This document shows, one piece after another, positions 8,192 to 17,342 of a DNA stretch of 64,000 nucleotides; within the stretch, counting starts at the first letter, position 1; every line of letters begins with the position of its first letter. The translations under genes and the position numbers were made by a program. The notes beneath the pieces were generated by a model. The model was not told where the DNA came from, did no database searches, and was given only the letters and a program-made list of their open reading frames with translations. The DNA lies in NCBI RefSeq assembly GCF_000970205.1, contig NZ_CP009512.1:3844001-3908000 (forward strand). The letters run 5' to 3'. The stretch comes from Methanosarcina mazei S-6. Lineage in GTDB: Archaea; Halobacteriota; Methanosarcinia; Methanosarcinales; Methanosarcinaceae.

Positions 8192-9058
8192 TTATTTCTT
8201 TTTTCTCTGTCCTTTCTTTTCGTATTCTTTTTCGAGTTCGAAGATTTCCCTGACGCTCTCCAGTTCCTTTCTGCTTCTGGAATAACGCATAAGCACCATC
8301 ACAACCCCGAAAAGCAGAGCCACGATTGCGGCAAAGAAATACATGGGCGCGGATTCAGTATAATATTTAACCTGAATAGCTTCTTCACGTTCTCCCATTT
8401 CAGAATAAACCCACAGGAGAGTATGTCTTCCTTTCTCATCAAAGCCTGTGCTGGAAGGTGCAGGTCTTGCTATCCCGAAAACCCTGTTGCCTGTAACATA
8501 GCCCTCAGGGAGAATCACACGTATAAACTCGGAATCAGGTTTCATAAAGGTAAAGCTCTGGGTTCCGGGCGCATCAAGAGTATATGCAATAAAACCTGTA
8601 ACGTTTTCCTCAAATTCGAGATTTACTACCTTCATGCCCCTGGAAACGTCCTGCGTGAGAGTGTAATTCAGGTATGTAACGTTGATGCTGTTTGCAAGCC
8701 TCGAAAAGGTTTCCGGTCCCGCAACTGTTTCGTTCGCAGGCTCTACCAGCAGTACAAAGTTTTTAATGGGTTCCTTCTCAGAGCCTCCTCCAAGAGAATC
8801 CGGAGGGAAAATTTCAAGCTTGCTGCTATTTATAACCAGATGGACAGCCTGAACTTCAACTTTGTTTTCCAGAATATAGTATGTGGTGGTATTTACTGGA
8901 GTGTTGTTATCCCACTCTTCCAGAAAAACATCAAATTCATAACTGGAGATGTTGCCAGGCTCATCAATAGTGATCTCTTTTTTCTGGTCAACACAGCCCG
9001 ATATGAAGATCACCATCAGGGCAAGGAGTATAAACATATTTTTTGTATTCATTTTCAC
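8192..9058 (-). CDS. Conserved membrane-anchored lipoprotein
   Basis: A 288-aa protein with an N-terminal lipoprotein signal ending in FISGC (Cys about residue 22), a large extracytoplasmic domain with many potential N-glycosylation sites, a single C-terminal membrane helix (YFFAAIVALLFGVVMVLM) and a short charged cytoplasmic tail ending KKGQRKKK. It resembles the archaeal DUF5803 group as I recall it, whose function is unknown. The double anchoring (lipid plus helix) is unusual. It has no obvious operon partner; the next gene is 240 bp away. Confidence 0.7.
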   Translation of the reverse strand: MKMNTKNMFILLALMVIFISGCVDQKKEITIDEPGNISSYEFDVFLEEWDNNTPVNTTTYYILENKVEVQAVHLVINSSKLEIFPPDSLGGGSEKEPIKNFVLLVEPANETVAGPETFSRLANSINVTYLNYTLTQDVSRGMKVVNLEFEENVTGFIAYTLDAPGTQSFTFMKPDSEFIRVILPEGYVTGNRVFGIARPAPSSTGFDEKGRHTLLWVYSEMGEREEAIQVKYYTESAPMYFFAAIVALLFGVVMVLMRYSRSRKELESVREIFELEKEYEKKGQRKKK

Positions 9059-9301
9059 GGAAGAATTCTCCCTTGAGCTCGAAGCGATCTCTTTTTAGCC
9101 GGCAGCAATTTATTAAGGTTTAGAACAAGCTGCAGGATCATAACAGGTCAATCTTTACCTTATTGCTCCCTCTTCTTAATAAACAAAGCGGATAATCTAT
9201 AAAGACCTGAACAAAAAGATAACCTGTAAAGACCTTAACAGAAAGGATAATCTATGGAATCAAAAGTGAATTTATCGTTTCCGGCCCATTCTCACAAAAA
9301 T

Positions 9302-9559
9302 TCAGGTTTTTGATTCTCCTGAAGAACTCAAGTACCTTTCTACCATAGGCCAATCAATTTTTTTGATATACTTTGCCTGGAGTTTTGAGACGTAAAGAAT
9401 ATTGCTGCCAACAAGAATTTTCATATCAGAGGGCTTTGGAGAAATTTCTCCGAGAGGAAGAAGTACAGGACCATTCGGGGAAGTGGATAGCCTGAAGTCC
9501 ATCCCACTCTTCCTGATGTAAGCTGTGACTTTTTCATCAATTGAAAACACAGGAACCAT
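9302..9559 (-). CDS. Small conserved hypothetical protein
   Basis: An 85-aa soluble protein (MVPVFSIDEKVTAYIRKSGM and on) without membrane segments, Cys motifs or a domain I recognise. Its sequence composition is protein-like, with a balanced mix of residues and a regular pattern of beta strands, and it has an ATG start at 9559. It is divergently placed to srp19. Function unknown; it is kept because no competing reading frame explains the region. Confidence 0.55.
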   Translation of the reverse strand: MVPVFSIDEKVTAYIRKSGMDFRLSTSPNGPVLLPLGEISPKPSDMKILVGSNILYVSKLQAKYIKKIDWPMVERYLSSSGESKT

Positions 9560-9868
9560 AGTAATACACCGTGGAGAAATTATCGGGGAAAGATAAATAA
9601 TTACAGGTTATTGATTGAAAAAAATGATCACAGGCTATAAGATTGAAAAATTACGGGATATGAAATTAAGAATACGGGATATAAAATAAAAAATACAGGC
9701 TACAAGATTAAAGAAAAAAAGGTATAATATTAAAAAATAGAATTTTCTCGTAAATCTCTCATAAATAATAAAAACTCAGGGACGGGAGATATTCAGAAAT
9801 AACCCGGAAATTATGGAAGCTTCCGGGCAGTTTTAAATTTGATGAAAACAATTTAGGACGCAGATAGC
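9560..9868. other. A-rich gap with degenerate repeats before srp19
   Basis: The first half holds imperfect copies of a pattern such as ACAGGCTATAAGATT and ACGGGATATAAAAT. No gene is seen. The srp19 promoter should lie in the right part, where AAATAATAAAA is a TATA-like stretch. Confidence 0.6.
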
Positions 9869-10180
9869 ATGATGATGAAAGATAAGGGAAAACTTGTAAT
9901 CTGGCCGGCATATATCGACCAGACAAAATCCAGAAGCAGCGGCAGGATAATCTCACGGAAAAACTCCATAAAGGAACCGCACCTGAACGAAATCAAAGAA
10001 GCTGCCAGACAACTTGGCCTGAACCCGGAAGTGGAGCCTGAAAAAGCCTATCCCAAATCCTGGTGGGAAGTTAGCGGAAGAGTGCTTGTAGACGATAATG
10101 GCCCAAAGTCCGTTATTGCAAAACAGATAGCCCTGGCAATCAAAAAAATGAGAGGACAGGAAGTCCCTGCAAAAACATGA
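9869..10180 (+). CDS. srp19: Signal recognition particle 19 kDa protein
   Basis: A 103-aa basic protein matching archaeal SRP19: KLVIWPAYIDQTKSRSSGRIISRK near the N-terminus is the diagnostic RNA-binding segment, followed by PKSWWEVSGRVLV. It binds 7S RNA helices 6 and 8 and prepares the RNA for SRP54 in protein targeting to the membrane. Three ATG codons in a row (9869, 9872, 9875) leave the start uncertain by two residues. No 7S RNA gene was recognised in the window. Confidence 0.95.
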   Translation: MMMKDKGKLVIWPAYIDQTKSRSSGRIISRKNSIKEPHLNEIKEAARQLGLNPEVEPEKAYPKSWWEVSGRVLVDDNGPKSVIAKQIALAIKKMRGQEVPAKT

Positions 10181-10363
10181 AAATAGTTTAAACAGTATTT
10201 TATATTTCAGGATTAGTGTAATTATCTGCTCGCTGATGATCATTATCCTGATCGCTAATGAGTGTTATTCTGTTTGTGAAGACAGTACCCGGATCGCTAC
10301 CTGAATTGCAAATGAAGCTTAAAACTGCCTGTAACCTGGAAAGGGGGAAACATAACCCTGATT

Positions 10364-10687
10364 TTATTTTAATTTTTTATAAGGATACCTCATTTCCTTT
10401 CCGCAATGTTCACAGGTTATGACAACAAACCCTTCATTCAATCTGTAACGTGAATTATATCCGGGAGTAAGAAAAGAATAGCAGTGTTTACAGATCCTGC
10501 TTTTGATTTCTCTCGGAATGCTTATCCTGTTCCTCATGGAAATGTTTCGTATGAGCTGCACGTAATGCCTGCTGCGCTCAGGGTTTTCCGGAAGCTCAAC
10601 TTTTGCACGCTCAAAAAGCCGCCACATACGCTGGACGGCTATGTTCTGAATAAGGTTTTTTTGCTGTTTCCTGGCTGCTCTGGGCAT
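10364..10687 (-). CDS. rnp4: Ribonuclease P protein component 4 (Rpp21/Rpr2 family)
   Basis: A 107-aa basic protein with an N-terminal helical, Arg/Lys-rich part (ERSRHYVQLIRNISMRNRISIP) and a zinc ribbon formed by CKHC and CEHC in the C-terminal half, the standard structure of archaeal Rnp4. It belongs to the RNase P holoenzyme that removes 5' leaders of pre-tRNA. It starts 21 bp after the upstream metallo-hydrolase gene on the same strand, so both are probably cotranscribed. Confidence 0.95.
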   Translation of the reverse strand: MPRAARKQQKNLIQNIAVQRMWRLFERAKVELPENPERSRHYVQLIRNISMRNRISIPREIKSRICKHCYSFLTPGYNSRYRLNEGFVVITCEHCGKEMRYPYKKLK

Positions 10688-10708
10688 TGGTAAATCTATC
10701 CTGAAATT

Positions 10709-11413
10709 TTACTTAAATGGGTGTCCTGTTCTATCCGTCGAAGGAAACTGATCAGGAATCAAAATAATCACATTAATATCCGGGTTCTTGCTGTGTACAA
10801 GAGCTTTAAACCTTTCGGGGTCTCCGTTAATTCCTTCTGAACCATAATGCATGGGAATAGTAAAACCGGGAGATATAACTGCTGCTGCATTCGCGGCTTC
10901 TTCCTCGTTCATGGTATACGTACCCCCGATAGGCAGAAGAGCTATATCGGCATTGATAGCCTCTATCTCTGGAATAAAGTCTGAATCTCCTGCGTGATAA
11001 ATCCTTAACCCTTCAAGTTCTACGATATACCCCACTCCAAGCCCTCTGGGATGATACGGCTTATCAATATTATAAGCAGGGACCACTTCAATACGGGTCC
11101 CTTTGATCTCAAGCCCATCAGCCAGAATATCCCCTTCAGCAACCCTCCTTGCATCTCCCTTGAATTCAAGAGAACAATTTTCAGGGATAAGGGTAGTAGT
11201 GTCAGATTTCCTGACCTTCCTGATATCATCAGGGCTGCAGTGATCATAGTGTTCATGAGTGATAAGGAGAATATCTGCCCTGTCATCAAAAGCAGGCTCC
11301 TGAGCAATCCTAAAAGGATCAATATAGATTTTTTTGCCTTCCCCTTCAAGCAAAAAACCGGCATGCCCTAACCATTGAATGCTGATATCCTTGATTTTCA
11401 CACTATTCACCAT
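10709..11413 (-). CDS. Metal-dependent hydrolase of the UPF0173 / beta-lactamase fold
   Basis: A 234-aa metallo-beta-lactamase-fold protein. Counted from the ATG at 11413, the metal-binding motif HEHYDH lies at residues 53-58, followed by YHAGDSD and a late His in PMHYGS. The ATG at 11413 is preferred to an in-frame GTG six bases upstream because GGTG precedes it at a proper distance. The family (UPF0173) is related to UlaG lactonases, but substrates in archaea are unknown. It is the upstream partner of rnp4. Confidence 0.85.
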   Translation of the reverse strand: MVNSVKIKDISIQWLGHAGFLLEGEGKKIYIDPFRIAQEPAFDDRADILLITHEHYDHCSPDDIRKVRKSDTTTLIPENCSLEFKGDARRVAEGDILADGLEIKGTRIEVVPAYNIDKPYHPRGLGVGYIVELEGLRIYHAGDSDFIPEIEAINADIALLPIGGTYTMNEEEAANAAAVISPGFTIPMHYGSEGINGDPERFKALVHSKNPDINVIILIPDQFPSTDRTGHPFK

Positions 11414-11537
11414 ATACACCTGCCGAGATTTATTTTCTGGATTTATAAATATAAACCTGTAAGGGAACTTTATTATTAAATCATATTAATATTACCCGAA
11501 GATTGGGACTTTATAAATACAGGCCTGAAAAAGTTTA

Positions 11538-12317
11538 TCAAGCAGATTTACGATTTTTTTTAACGAAGCTTGGCTCGAGAACCCTATCATAAATCATCTT
11601 TTGCAGGTAACAAACAACTGGCAGTTTGATTACAACCGCTTCTCTTTTGTCTCCTGCGCTGTGCACCCCTATTGATTCCTTTCCGTCAGCTATCATAAAA
11701 AATTCTTCGTCATACCTGATTCCATCAATTACGATATTGTTCAGGAACTCGCGAAATTCTTTAGTGGTTTCCCGGAACTCAAATGGAAACGATTCAAACT
11801 TTTCAGGTTCACTTATAATAAAGGTTAACTGGCAGGTTTTTTCCAGTTTTTTCAGTTCAGCTTCAAATTCCTGAAAGAACCTGGGGCTGGATGAGAAGAC
11901 AATCAGCTCTTCTTTTACCCCATTGAGAATTTCACGGATCCTGTTTTTAATCCCCCATTCGCTCTGGATGCACCAGACAGGAGATGTCCTGGGAAGCTCA
12001 TAACTGAGTTCATTGAGCTGGTCAAGAGTTTCGATTGCGCAGTTAATGAATTCGTCTTTTATCTTGCCTATTACCTGCTTGGGATCAACTGCACGGAAGT
12101 AAGTCGGAGAGCCCTGTCGGACTTCCAGATAACCCCTTTTTGCGAGTACTTTAAGGACTTCATATATCTTGGCTCTCGGCACGTTTGTAAGTTCATGAAC
12201 TTCTCGTGCCGTAGCCTCTCCAAGACTGACAAGCCCTACATAGGCTTTTGCCTCGTTTTCAGTTAGCCCCATCTTCTCCAGATTGCAAATTAATTGATTA
12301 TTGTGCTGTAAAAACAT
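11538..12317 (-). CDS. TrmB-family transcriptional regulator
   Basis: A 259-aa protein with an N-terminal winged helix of the TrmB type (LEKMGLTENEAKAYVGLV, then VPRAKIYEVLKVLAKRGYLEV, residues about 13-70) and a C-terminal domain resembling the effector part of TrmB-like regulators in methanogens (KNRIREILNGVKEELIVFSSSP). It is transcribed away from the RND exporter gene at 12520, and the shared 200-bp gap makes that exporter a candidate target. An inverted repeat TGTTAC-N7-GTAACA lies two bases before its ATG and may serve for autoregulation. Confidence 0.85.
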   Translation of the reverse strand: MFLQHNNQLICNLEKMGLTENEAKAYVGLVSLGEATAREVHELTNVPRAKIYEVLKVLAKRGYLEVRQGSPTYFRAVDPKQVIGKIKDEFINCAIETLDQLNELSYELPRTSPVWCIQSEWGIKNRIREILNGVKEELIVFSSSPRFFQEFEAELKKLEKTCQLTFIISEPEKFESFPFEFRETTKEFREFLNNIVIDGIRYDEEFFMIADGKESIGVHSAGDKREAVVIKLPVVCYLQKMIYDRVLEPSFVKKNRKSA

Positions 12318-12318
12318 C

Positions 12319-12337
12319 TGTTACCCCTAAAGTAACA
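12319..12337. promoter_or_regulatory. Inverted repeat at the TrmB-like gene start
   Basis: TGTTAC (12319-12324) and GTAACA (12332-12337) are perfectly complementary with a 7-base spacer. On the minus strand the site contains the ribosome site GGGG of the TrmB-like gene and lies just downstream of a TATA-like GATTTAAATC (12341-12350). It could be an operator or a small hairpin covering the ribosome site. Confidence 0.45.
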
Positions 12338-12519
12338 ATAGATTTAAATCTTTTCTAAACATAATACTCACAGAGCCTAGACATTAAAGAACTATTCATA
12401 CAGTCGGAAAAGAGAAGTTTGTGTGAATAAGCCTTGAATGGCAGATCTCCAGCCTGAATAAAGACAGGCAGGTCAGATAAATGCAACAAGGCCCCTAAAT
12501 TGTATGGATACTAAAAATT

Positions 12520-14886
12520 ATGAGAGGATTTACTATTAAAAATACTTTTGAAAAACTGGGATTTTTTATTCAGAATAACCGTTTTTCCATACTTCTGGTA
12601 GCCTTTCTGTTCATAGTCATAGCAACACAGGGCGCACAAAATATAGAGATGGCTTCAGGAACAGAGACATTTGTAGGGAAAGACTCCCCTCTCTATCAGG
12701 ACTACGATCACCTTTATCAAAAAATATTTCAGACTCAATCAATTGTGGTAATGGTAGAGGGCAATGAGGTGAAAAACGCTGACCTGATGAAAGCCGTGGA
12801 CAGAATGGAACACCAGCTCCAGGGCACTGAGGGTGTAATAGAAACCACAAGCCCTGCCTCCCTGATCAAAATGGTTAATTACCAGATGACAGGAAGATAC
12901 GTGATTCCAGATACCGATAAAGAGATTGAAGCTATTATAGATGGAAACCCTGAAATTTTCGGACAGATTGTCCCTGATAATACTCACATTCTGATTTCAG
13001 TAGTAATGGCCGGCTCAACCAGTGACGCTGCACAGGAAGATATCCTTTATGCCACTGAAGATTCGGTTTCATTTGCAGAATTTCCACCTTCTTACAACAT
13101 CATCGTCACAGGTGACCCGGCCTTCATGGTCTCCATGAACTACGAAATGAATTCCAGCATGGGTGTGCTTCTGGGACTTTCCGGTCTTTTCATGGTTATC
13201 ATATTATTTTTCGTGTTCAAACACGTCCGATGGGGCCTTCTCCCTCTACCGGTAGTCCTTCTCGGAATTATTTACACCTTTGGAGCTATGGGCTATATCG
13301 GAATTTCCCTTTCCATGGTCTCAATGGCTGCGTTCCCGATCCTCATAGGCGTGGGGATAGACTATGCTATCCAGTTCCATAACAGGCTTGAAGAAGAACT
13401 GCACAAAAGCGAGAGCAAGGAAAGGGCAGTTGTAGAAACCATAAAGAATACTGGACCTGCAGTTTTAATAGCTCTGGGAATGACAGCGCTTGGCTTTGTA
13501 TCTCTCTTTACATCTTCAGTGCCTATGATCCAGGACTTTGGAAAACTGCTCCTGATAGGCATTATAATGTGTTATCTCTCCTCCATATTCGTGGGAATTA
13601 CAACAATTTCACTATTTGATAAGTATTCGGACAAAAATCCTCTAAAGAAAATTGCCAGAAAGATAAAACCGGCAGGTCTGGATAAAAAGAAAAAGTCGGA
13701 AAAAAAGAGAGGAGAGGGGCATATAACAGAGAAATTGCTCCAGAAAACTACCGACCTGACAATCAGATACGATATTATTGTACTGGGAATTGCAAGCCTG
13801 CTCTGTTTAGGCGGGCTTTATGTGGATCAGTCAGTACCAATTGAGACTGACGTGCAAACATTCGTTCCCCAGGATATGCCTGCTCTTGTGGACCTCGCGC
13901 ATATGGGAGACATCATGGGCGGGACAGATGAACTGAACCTTATTATCAAGGTTAAAGATACAGCGAATCCGGATGTTCTGAAGTGGATAGATCGGTTTTC
14001 CGAGCATGAAGTTGAAGGAAGAAAGCACATTTACAGCGCTTCTAGCATTGTACCCCTGGTGAAGGAAAGGAACGGAGGCACGATCCCGGATACAAGCCAG
14101 GAAATAGAAGCTATTTATGCTGAGATCCCGGAATCTCAGAAAGACCGTTACATGTACGGGAAAAATATGCTTCTCCTTAATTTCAATATAGGAAATGCGG
14201 TTGCGGACATTAAAGTAACAGGTATTCAGGAACTAACTGACATTGTTAAACAGGATATGCAATGGATGCCAGCCCCTCCGGGTACATCTGTCACTATTAC
14301 CGGGAACAATGTTGTATTTATAGAAGTTATTACAGCTCTTACCAGTGGTAGAGTAGCAATGACTTTCCTGGGGCTTATTCTTGTGCTTGCAGGGCTTTTC
14401 GTTGTTTACAGAGACTGGCTGAAAGCGGTAGTCCCTATCATCCCCATGTTCATAGTAATAGGCTGGTCAGGAGGAGTTATGTATTACCTTGATATCGAAT
14501 ACACTCCCATGACAGCAACTCTTGGAGCTCTGATTCTGGGAGTAGGGTCTGAGTATGCGATCCTTATGATGGAGCGTTACTTTGAGGAAAAAGATGCAGG
14601 TGCAACTCCTATGGAAGCTATCCATATGACCAGTGCCAAAATAGGAACTGCAATCATTGCTTCAGGAGCGACCACTGTATTTGGATTCCTGGCACTGGTC
14701 GTTTCCCCCTTCCCTATGATCAGCAATTTCGGAATAGTTACGGTTGTGGATGTCCTGATGGCTCTCCTGGCAACTTTTGTAGTTTTCCCACCGCTTATAG
14801 TGGTCCTTGATACCTGGAGAGAAAAGAGGAGAGGAGCCACGGCAGAGAAAGAGGCAAAAAAACAAATTCAGGGGGCAGATGTATGA
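12520..14886 (+). CDS. RND superfamily exporter, archaeal HAE3/MmpL-like
   Basis: A 788-aa membrane protein built from two similar halves. Each half has one N-terminal membrane helix, a large extracytoplasmic loop and then five helices, giving about 12 helices. Conserved helix-4-type patterns are seen as LIGVGIDYAIQFHNRLEEE in the first half and LILGVGSEYAILMMERYFEE in the second. Such pumps use ion gradients to move lipids, hydrophobic compounds or parts of the envelope. The stop codon overlaps the start of the next gene (ATGA), and a second secreted paralog follows, so a three-gene operon is likely. Substrate unknown. Mid-protein insert KKKKSEKKRGEG is a cytoplasmic basic linker. Confidence 0.9.
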   Translation: MRGFTIKNTFEKLGFFIQNNRFSILLVAFLFIVIATQGAQNIEMASGTETFVGKDSPLYQDYDHLYQKIFQTQSIVVMVEGNEVKNADLMKAVDRMEHQLQGTEGVIETTSPASLIKMVNYQMTGRYVIPDTDKEIEAIIDGNPEIFGQIVPDNTHILISVVMAGSTSDAAQEDILYATEDSVSFAEFPPSYNIIVTGDPAFMVSMNYEMNSSMGVLLGLSGLFMVIILFFVFKHVRWGLLPLPVVLLGIIYTFGAMGYIGISLSMVSMAAFPILIGVGIDYAIQFHNRLEEELHKSESKERAVVETIKNTGPAVLIALGMTALGFVSLFTSSVPMIQDFGKLLLIGIIMCYLSSIFVGITTISLFDKYSDKNPLKKIARKIKPAGLDKKKKSEKKRGEGHITEKLLQKTTDLTIRYDIIVLGIASLLCLGGLYVDQSVPIETDVQTFVPQDMPALVDLAHMGDIMGGTDELNLIIKVKDTANPDVLKWIDRFSEHEVEGRKHIYSASSIVPLVKERNGGTIPDTSQEIEAIYAEIPESQKDRYMYGKNMLLLNFNIGNAVADIKVTGIQELTDIVKQDMQWMPAPPGTSVTITGNNVVFIEVITALTSGRVAMTFLGLILVLAGLFVVYRDWLKAVVPIIPMFIVIGWSGGVMYYLDIEYTPMTATLGALILGVGSEYAILMMERYFEEKDAGATPMEAIHMTSAKIGTAIIASGATTVFGFLALVVSPFPMISNFGIVTVVDVLMALLATFVVFPPLIVVLDTWREKRRGATAEKEAKKQIQGADV

Positions 14887-16022
14887 TACAAGCACCCGGA
14901 AAAACCAGACAAGAAATAATGAAGAAAGCTTCGAGATTTACATTAGTCCTGTTAATAATTTCAATCACTGCATTCCCAGCCCTTGGAGACGATGAGACAG
15001 ACTTTATTGTCCCGGATTATGGATATACAGTGGACTATTACAGGAGTTACGGGGAACCTGTTCTGAAGGCATCAGTAACAGGAAATCCAGAGTTCAGCAG
15101 GGGAGAGACTGCAAACCTGCAAATAAAAATTGCGAATAAAGGAGTAATAGACGGATTTAAGAGATTAAACGTTAATCAGGCCGGAATAAGCGATGCCAAT
15201 GAGGAGATGCTTGCGAAGGCTGAAATGGAAGAAGAAAAAGAATGTACAACAGCGAAAAACATCAATGCAGTCCTTGTTTCCGGAACTGAATACATTGAAG
15301 TAAAGTCCGCAAGCAATATCCAGAATGTGGAAGAGCTTGAGACGGGATATACAGCAAATATCCAGTACACTATAAAAATCGACAGTGATACCCCTGCTGG
15401 AAATTATGAACTCCTGCTGCCCGTAAGTTATGATTATCAGGCAAATGTCCGGACCGCAACCGGGGAAATTATAAACCTGGGACTTACGGATATGGAATAT
15501 ACGATAGATTACGATACAAAAGAAGAGACTCTCAGGATACCGATTTCCATAAAAAGTGAGCCGAAGTTTGAAGTGACAGAGGTTTCAGGAAACCTGAAAC
15601 AGGGAGAAAGCAGAGTCATCAATGTTACCTATATGAACACAAGAGAAGAGGTTGCACAGGATGCCACTGCCCGAATAATCGTAATGACTCCACTCAGCAC
15701 ACAGAAGTCCATGGTGAGACTCGGAGACATAGGGCCGGGGGAAAGCAGGACTGCCAGCTTCGAGATTGCTTCGGCCAGGGAAGCTACTGTAAAGAATTAT
15801 GGAATTGACAGCGAGATAAAGTATGTTGACAAGGATGGTGAAACCTCCTTTTCAAATAACCTGAAAGTGCATGTGCCTCTTGAAGCGACTGAGAAAAAAA
15901 TCAGCATAACAGGCATAGCAATCATACTGATTATCCTTATCGCCCTTTACCAGATCGTAAATATGTACAGGAAAAGAAACAGGAATAATGATGAAACCGC
16001 GCCAGGTGATGAGAATGAATAA
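14883..16022 (+). CDS. Secreted COG1361-type protein, partner of the RND exporter
   Basis: A 379-aa protein with a signal peptide (FTLVLLIISITAFPALGDD), a central region of immunoglobulin-like, CARDB/S-layer-related repeats (COG1361) and a C-terminal membrane helix (ISITGIAIILIILIALYQIV) followed by a charged tail. Its ATG overlaps the RND stop by four bases. A later in-frame ATG at 14922 would give a more usual signal peptide. It faces outside the cell and probably helps the exporter or binds its cargo. The sequence clearly resembles the next gene (shared ANLQIKIANKG versus VTLNINMMNKG, AKDATVRL-like repeats), so the two arose by duplication. Confidence 0.8.
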   Translation: MIQAPGKTRQEIMKKASRFTLVLLIISITAFPALGDDETDFIVPDYGYTVDYYRSYGEPVLKASVTGNPEFSRGETANLQIKIANKGVIDGFKRLNVNQAGISDANEEMLAKAEMEEEKECTTAKNINAVLVSGTEYIEVKSASNIQNVEELETGYTANIQYTIKIDSDTPAGNYELLLPVSYDYQANVRTATGEIINLGLTDMEYTIDYDTKEETLRIPISIKSEPKFEVTEVSGNLKQGESRVINVTYMNTREEVAQDATARIIVMTPLSTQKSMVRLGDIGPGESRTASFEIASAREATVKNYGIDSEIKYVDKDGETSFSNNLKVHVPLEATEKKISITGIAIILIILIALYQIVNMYRKRNRNNDETAPGDENE

Positions 16023-17076
16023 AAATGGATTTTTTGCTACTATCACAGCTCTTCTAATCCTTTGCTCTGCTGCCCTGCCAGCACAGGCAGCTTTCCCTAA
16101 AAACTTCGATATCAGTGAGAACTACTACACTGTTTACGGAGGACCCGATATTAACGCCACACTTGTTGGAGACAACGAATATTCAAGGGGAGATACTGTA
16201 ACCCTTAACATAAATATGATGAATAAAGGCGCCATCACCGGATTTAAGTCAGAAAAAGATGCAGACTTTGGGGAGTATGTTGACATAATGCTTCAGCAGG
16301 CTGAAATGCAGTATGAAGCGCAGGCTACAACAGCAGTAGGCATCCTTGCAACCCTCAAATCTGATAACGAGTATGTAAAAGTTAAATCCGGGCCTCAGGA
16401 AGCAGGCACCCTCAAACAGGGTAAACAGAGTTCAAGCCCGACAAAATTCACTGTTGAGATAAACAAGAATACTCCTGCAGGAACGTATCCCCTGACCCTT
16501 GACCTGTCATACATGTACCAGCATAATGTGCAGTTGAGCGGAGACGACTTTGACAACAACATCGGCCTTGTCAGGAACAAAGAGGTAGGCATCTGGTATG
16601 AAAATCAGACCCAGACCCAGACTATAGAGATAAAGGTCAAGGAAGAACCCTACTTTGAGGTTACGAATGTAACAGGTGAGCTTTATCCTGATCAAGGCGG
16701 GATGCTTTATGTAACATACAAGAACACGGGAGAAAAGCCTGCAAAGGATGCAACCGTAAGGCTCAGTGCAAGTGACCCCTTCAGTACAACCGACGACCAG
16801 GCTTATCTTGGAACCCTGGGCCCGGGAAAGACCGCTGTTGCCATTTTTGATATAGACGTGGATGAGGATGCAACAGCCAAACTGTATTCCCTGAACAGCG
16901 AGATCCTCTATGAGGATGTAAACGGGCATGACCAGATCTCTGACAGTGTAAAGGTTAATGTTGAAGTTCTGCCTGCTCAAAAAAGGCTTCCAGGGTACCA
17001 GTTTGGAGCCGGAATTGCTTTCATGGCTCTGGCAGCCTTCTTTGTGATTTTCAGGAAAAAACAGCAGCAAAAATAA
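16015..17076 (+). CDS. Secreted COG1361-type protein, paralog of the preceding gene
   Basis: A 353-aa protein from the ATG at 16015, which has AGGTGATGAG just before it and overlaps the end of the preceding gene by eight bases; the frame is open nine codons further upstream. Signal peptide (ATITALLILCSAALPAQAA), beta-rich extracytoplasmic region, and a C-terminal helix (FGAGIAFMALAAFFVIFRKK) with a basic tail. Domain layout is the same as in its neighbour, and the pair follows an RND exporter in one operon, which ends at the hairpin terminator at 17147. Confidence 0.8.
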   Translation: MNKNGFFATITALLILCSAALPAQAAFPKNFDISENYYTVYGGPDINATLVGDNEYSRGDTVTLNINMMNKGAITGFKSEKDADFGEYVDIMLQQAEMQYEAQATTAVGILATLKSDNEYVKVKSGPQEAGTLKQGKQSSSPTKFTVEINKNTPAGTYPLTLDLSYMYQHNVQLSGDDFDNNIGLVRNKEVGIWYENQTQTQTIEIKVKEEPYFEVTNVTGELYPDQGGMLYVTYKNTGEKPAKDATVRLSASDPFSTTDDQAYLGTLGPGKTAVAIFDIDVDEDATAKLYSLNSEILYEDVNGHDQISDSVKVNVEVLPAQKRLPGYQFGAGIAFMALAAFFVIFRKKQQQK

Positions 17077-17146
17077 CCTGAAACCTGGAAAATAAGCTGA
17101 CCCTGAAAACAGGAAGTTAAAAGAATAAAACAAAAAGAAACAAAAA

Positions 17147-17187
17147 GTGCCTGTAAATAATATTCTTACAGGCACTCATCTTTTTTT
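17147..17187 (+). terminator. Hairpin terminator after the RND operon
   Basis: Perfect 10-bp stem GTGCCTGTAA / TTACAGGCAC (17147-17156 and 17166-17175) with a 9-base loop, followed by TCATC and a run of seven T. It lies 70 bp after the last stop codon of the operon. Confidence 0.8.
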
Positions 17188-17197
17188 CGAATCCTGA

Positions 17198-17323
17198 TTA
17201 ATAAAGTTCTCAAAATTAATAAAGTTCTCAAAATTAATAAAGTTCTCAAAATTAATAAAGTTCTCAAAATTAATAAAGTTCTCAAAATTAATAAAGACCT
17301 TAAAATTAATAAAGATCTTAAAA
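17198..17323. repeat. Seven tandem 18-bp repeats
   Basis: Unit TTAATAAAGTTCTCAAAA is repeated five times exactly, then twice with changes (ACCTTAAAA and ATCTTAAAA endings). The array fills the space between the RND operon terminator and the 3' end of modE. Confidence 0.9.
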
Positions 17324-17342
17324 TGCCCCTAAAAAAAAGAGT

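Noticed and set aside
10231-10290. Possible C/D box RNA (TGATGA, CTGA, TAATGA, CTGA) behind srp19
   Set aside because: The spacing between the first C-like box and the next CTGA is only eight bases and box C lacks the usual purine, so no guide of normal length fits.
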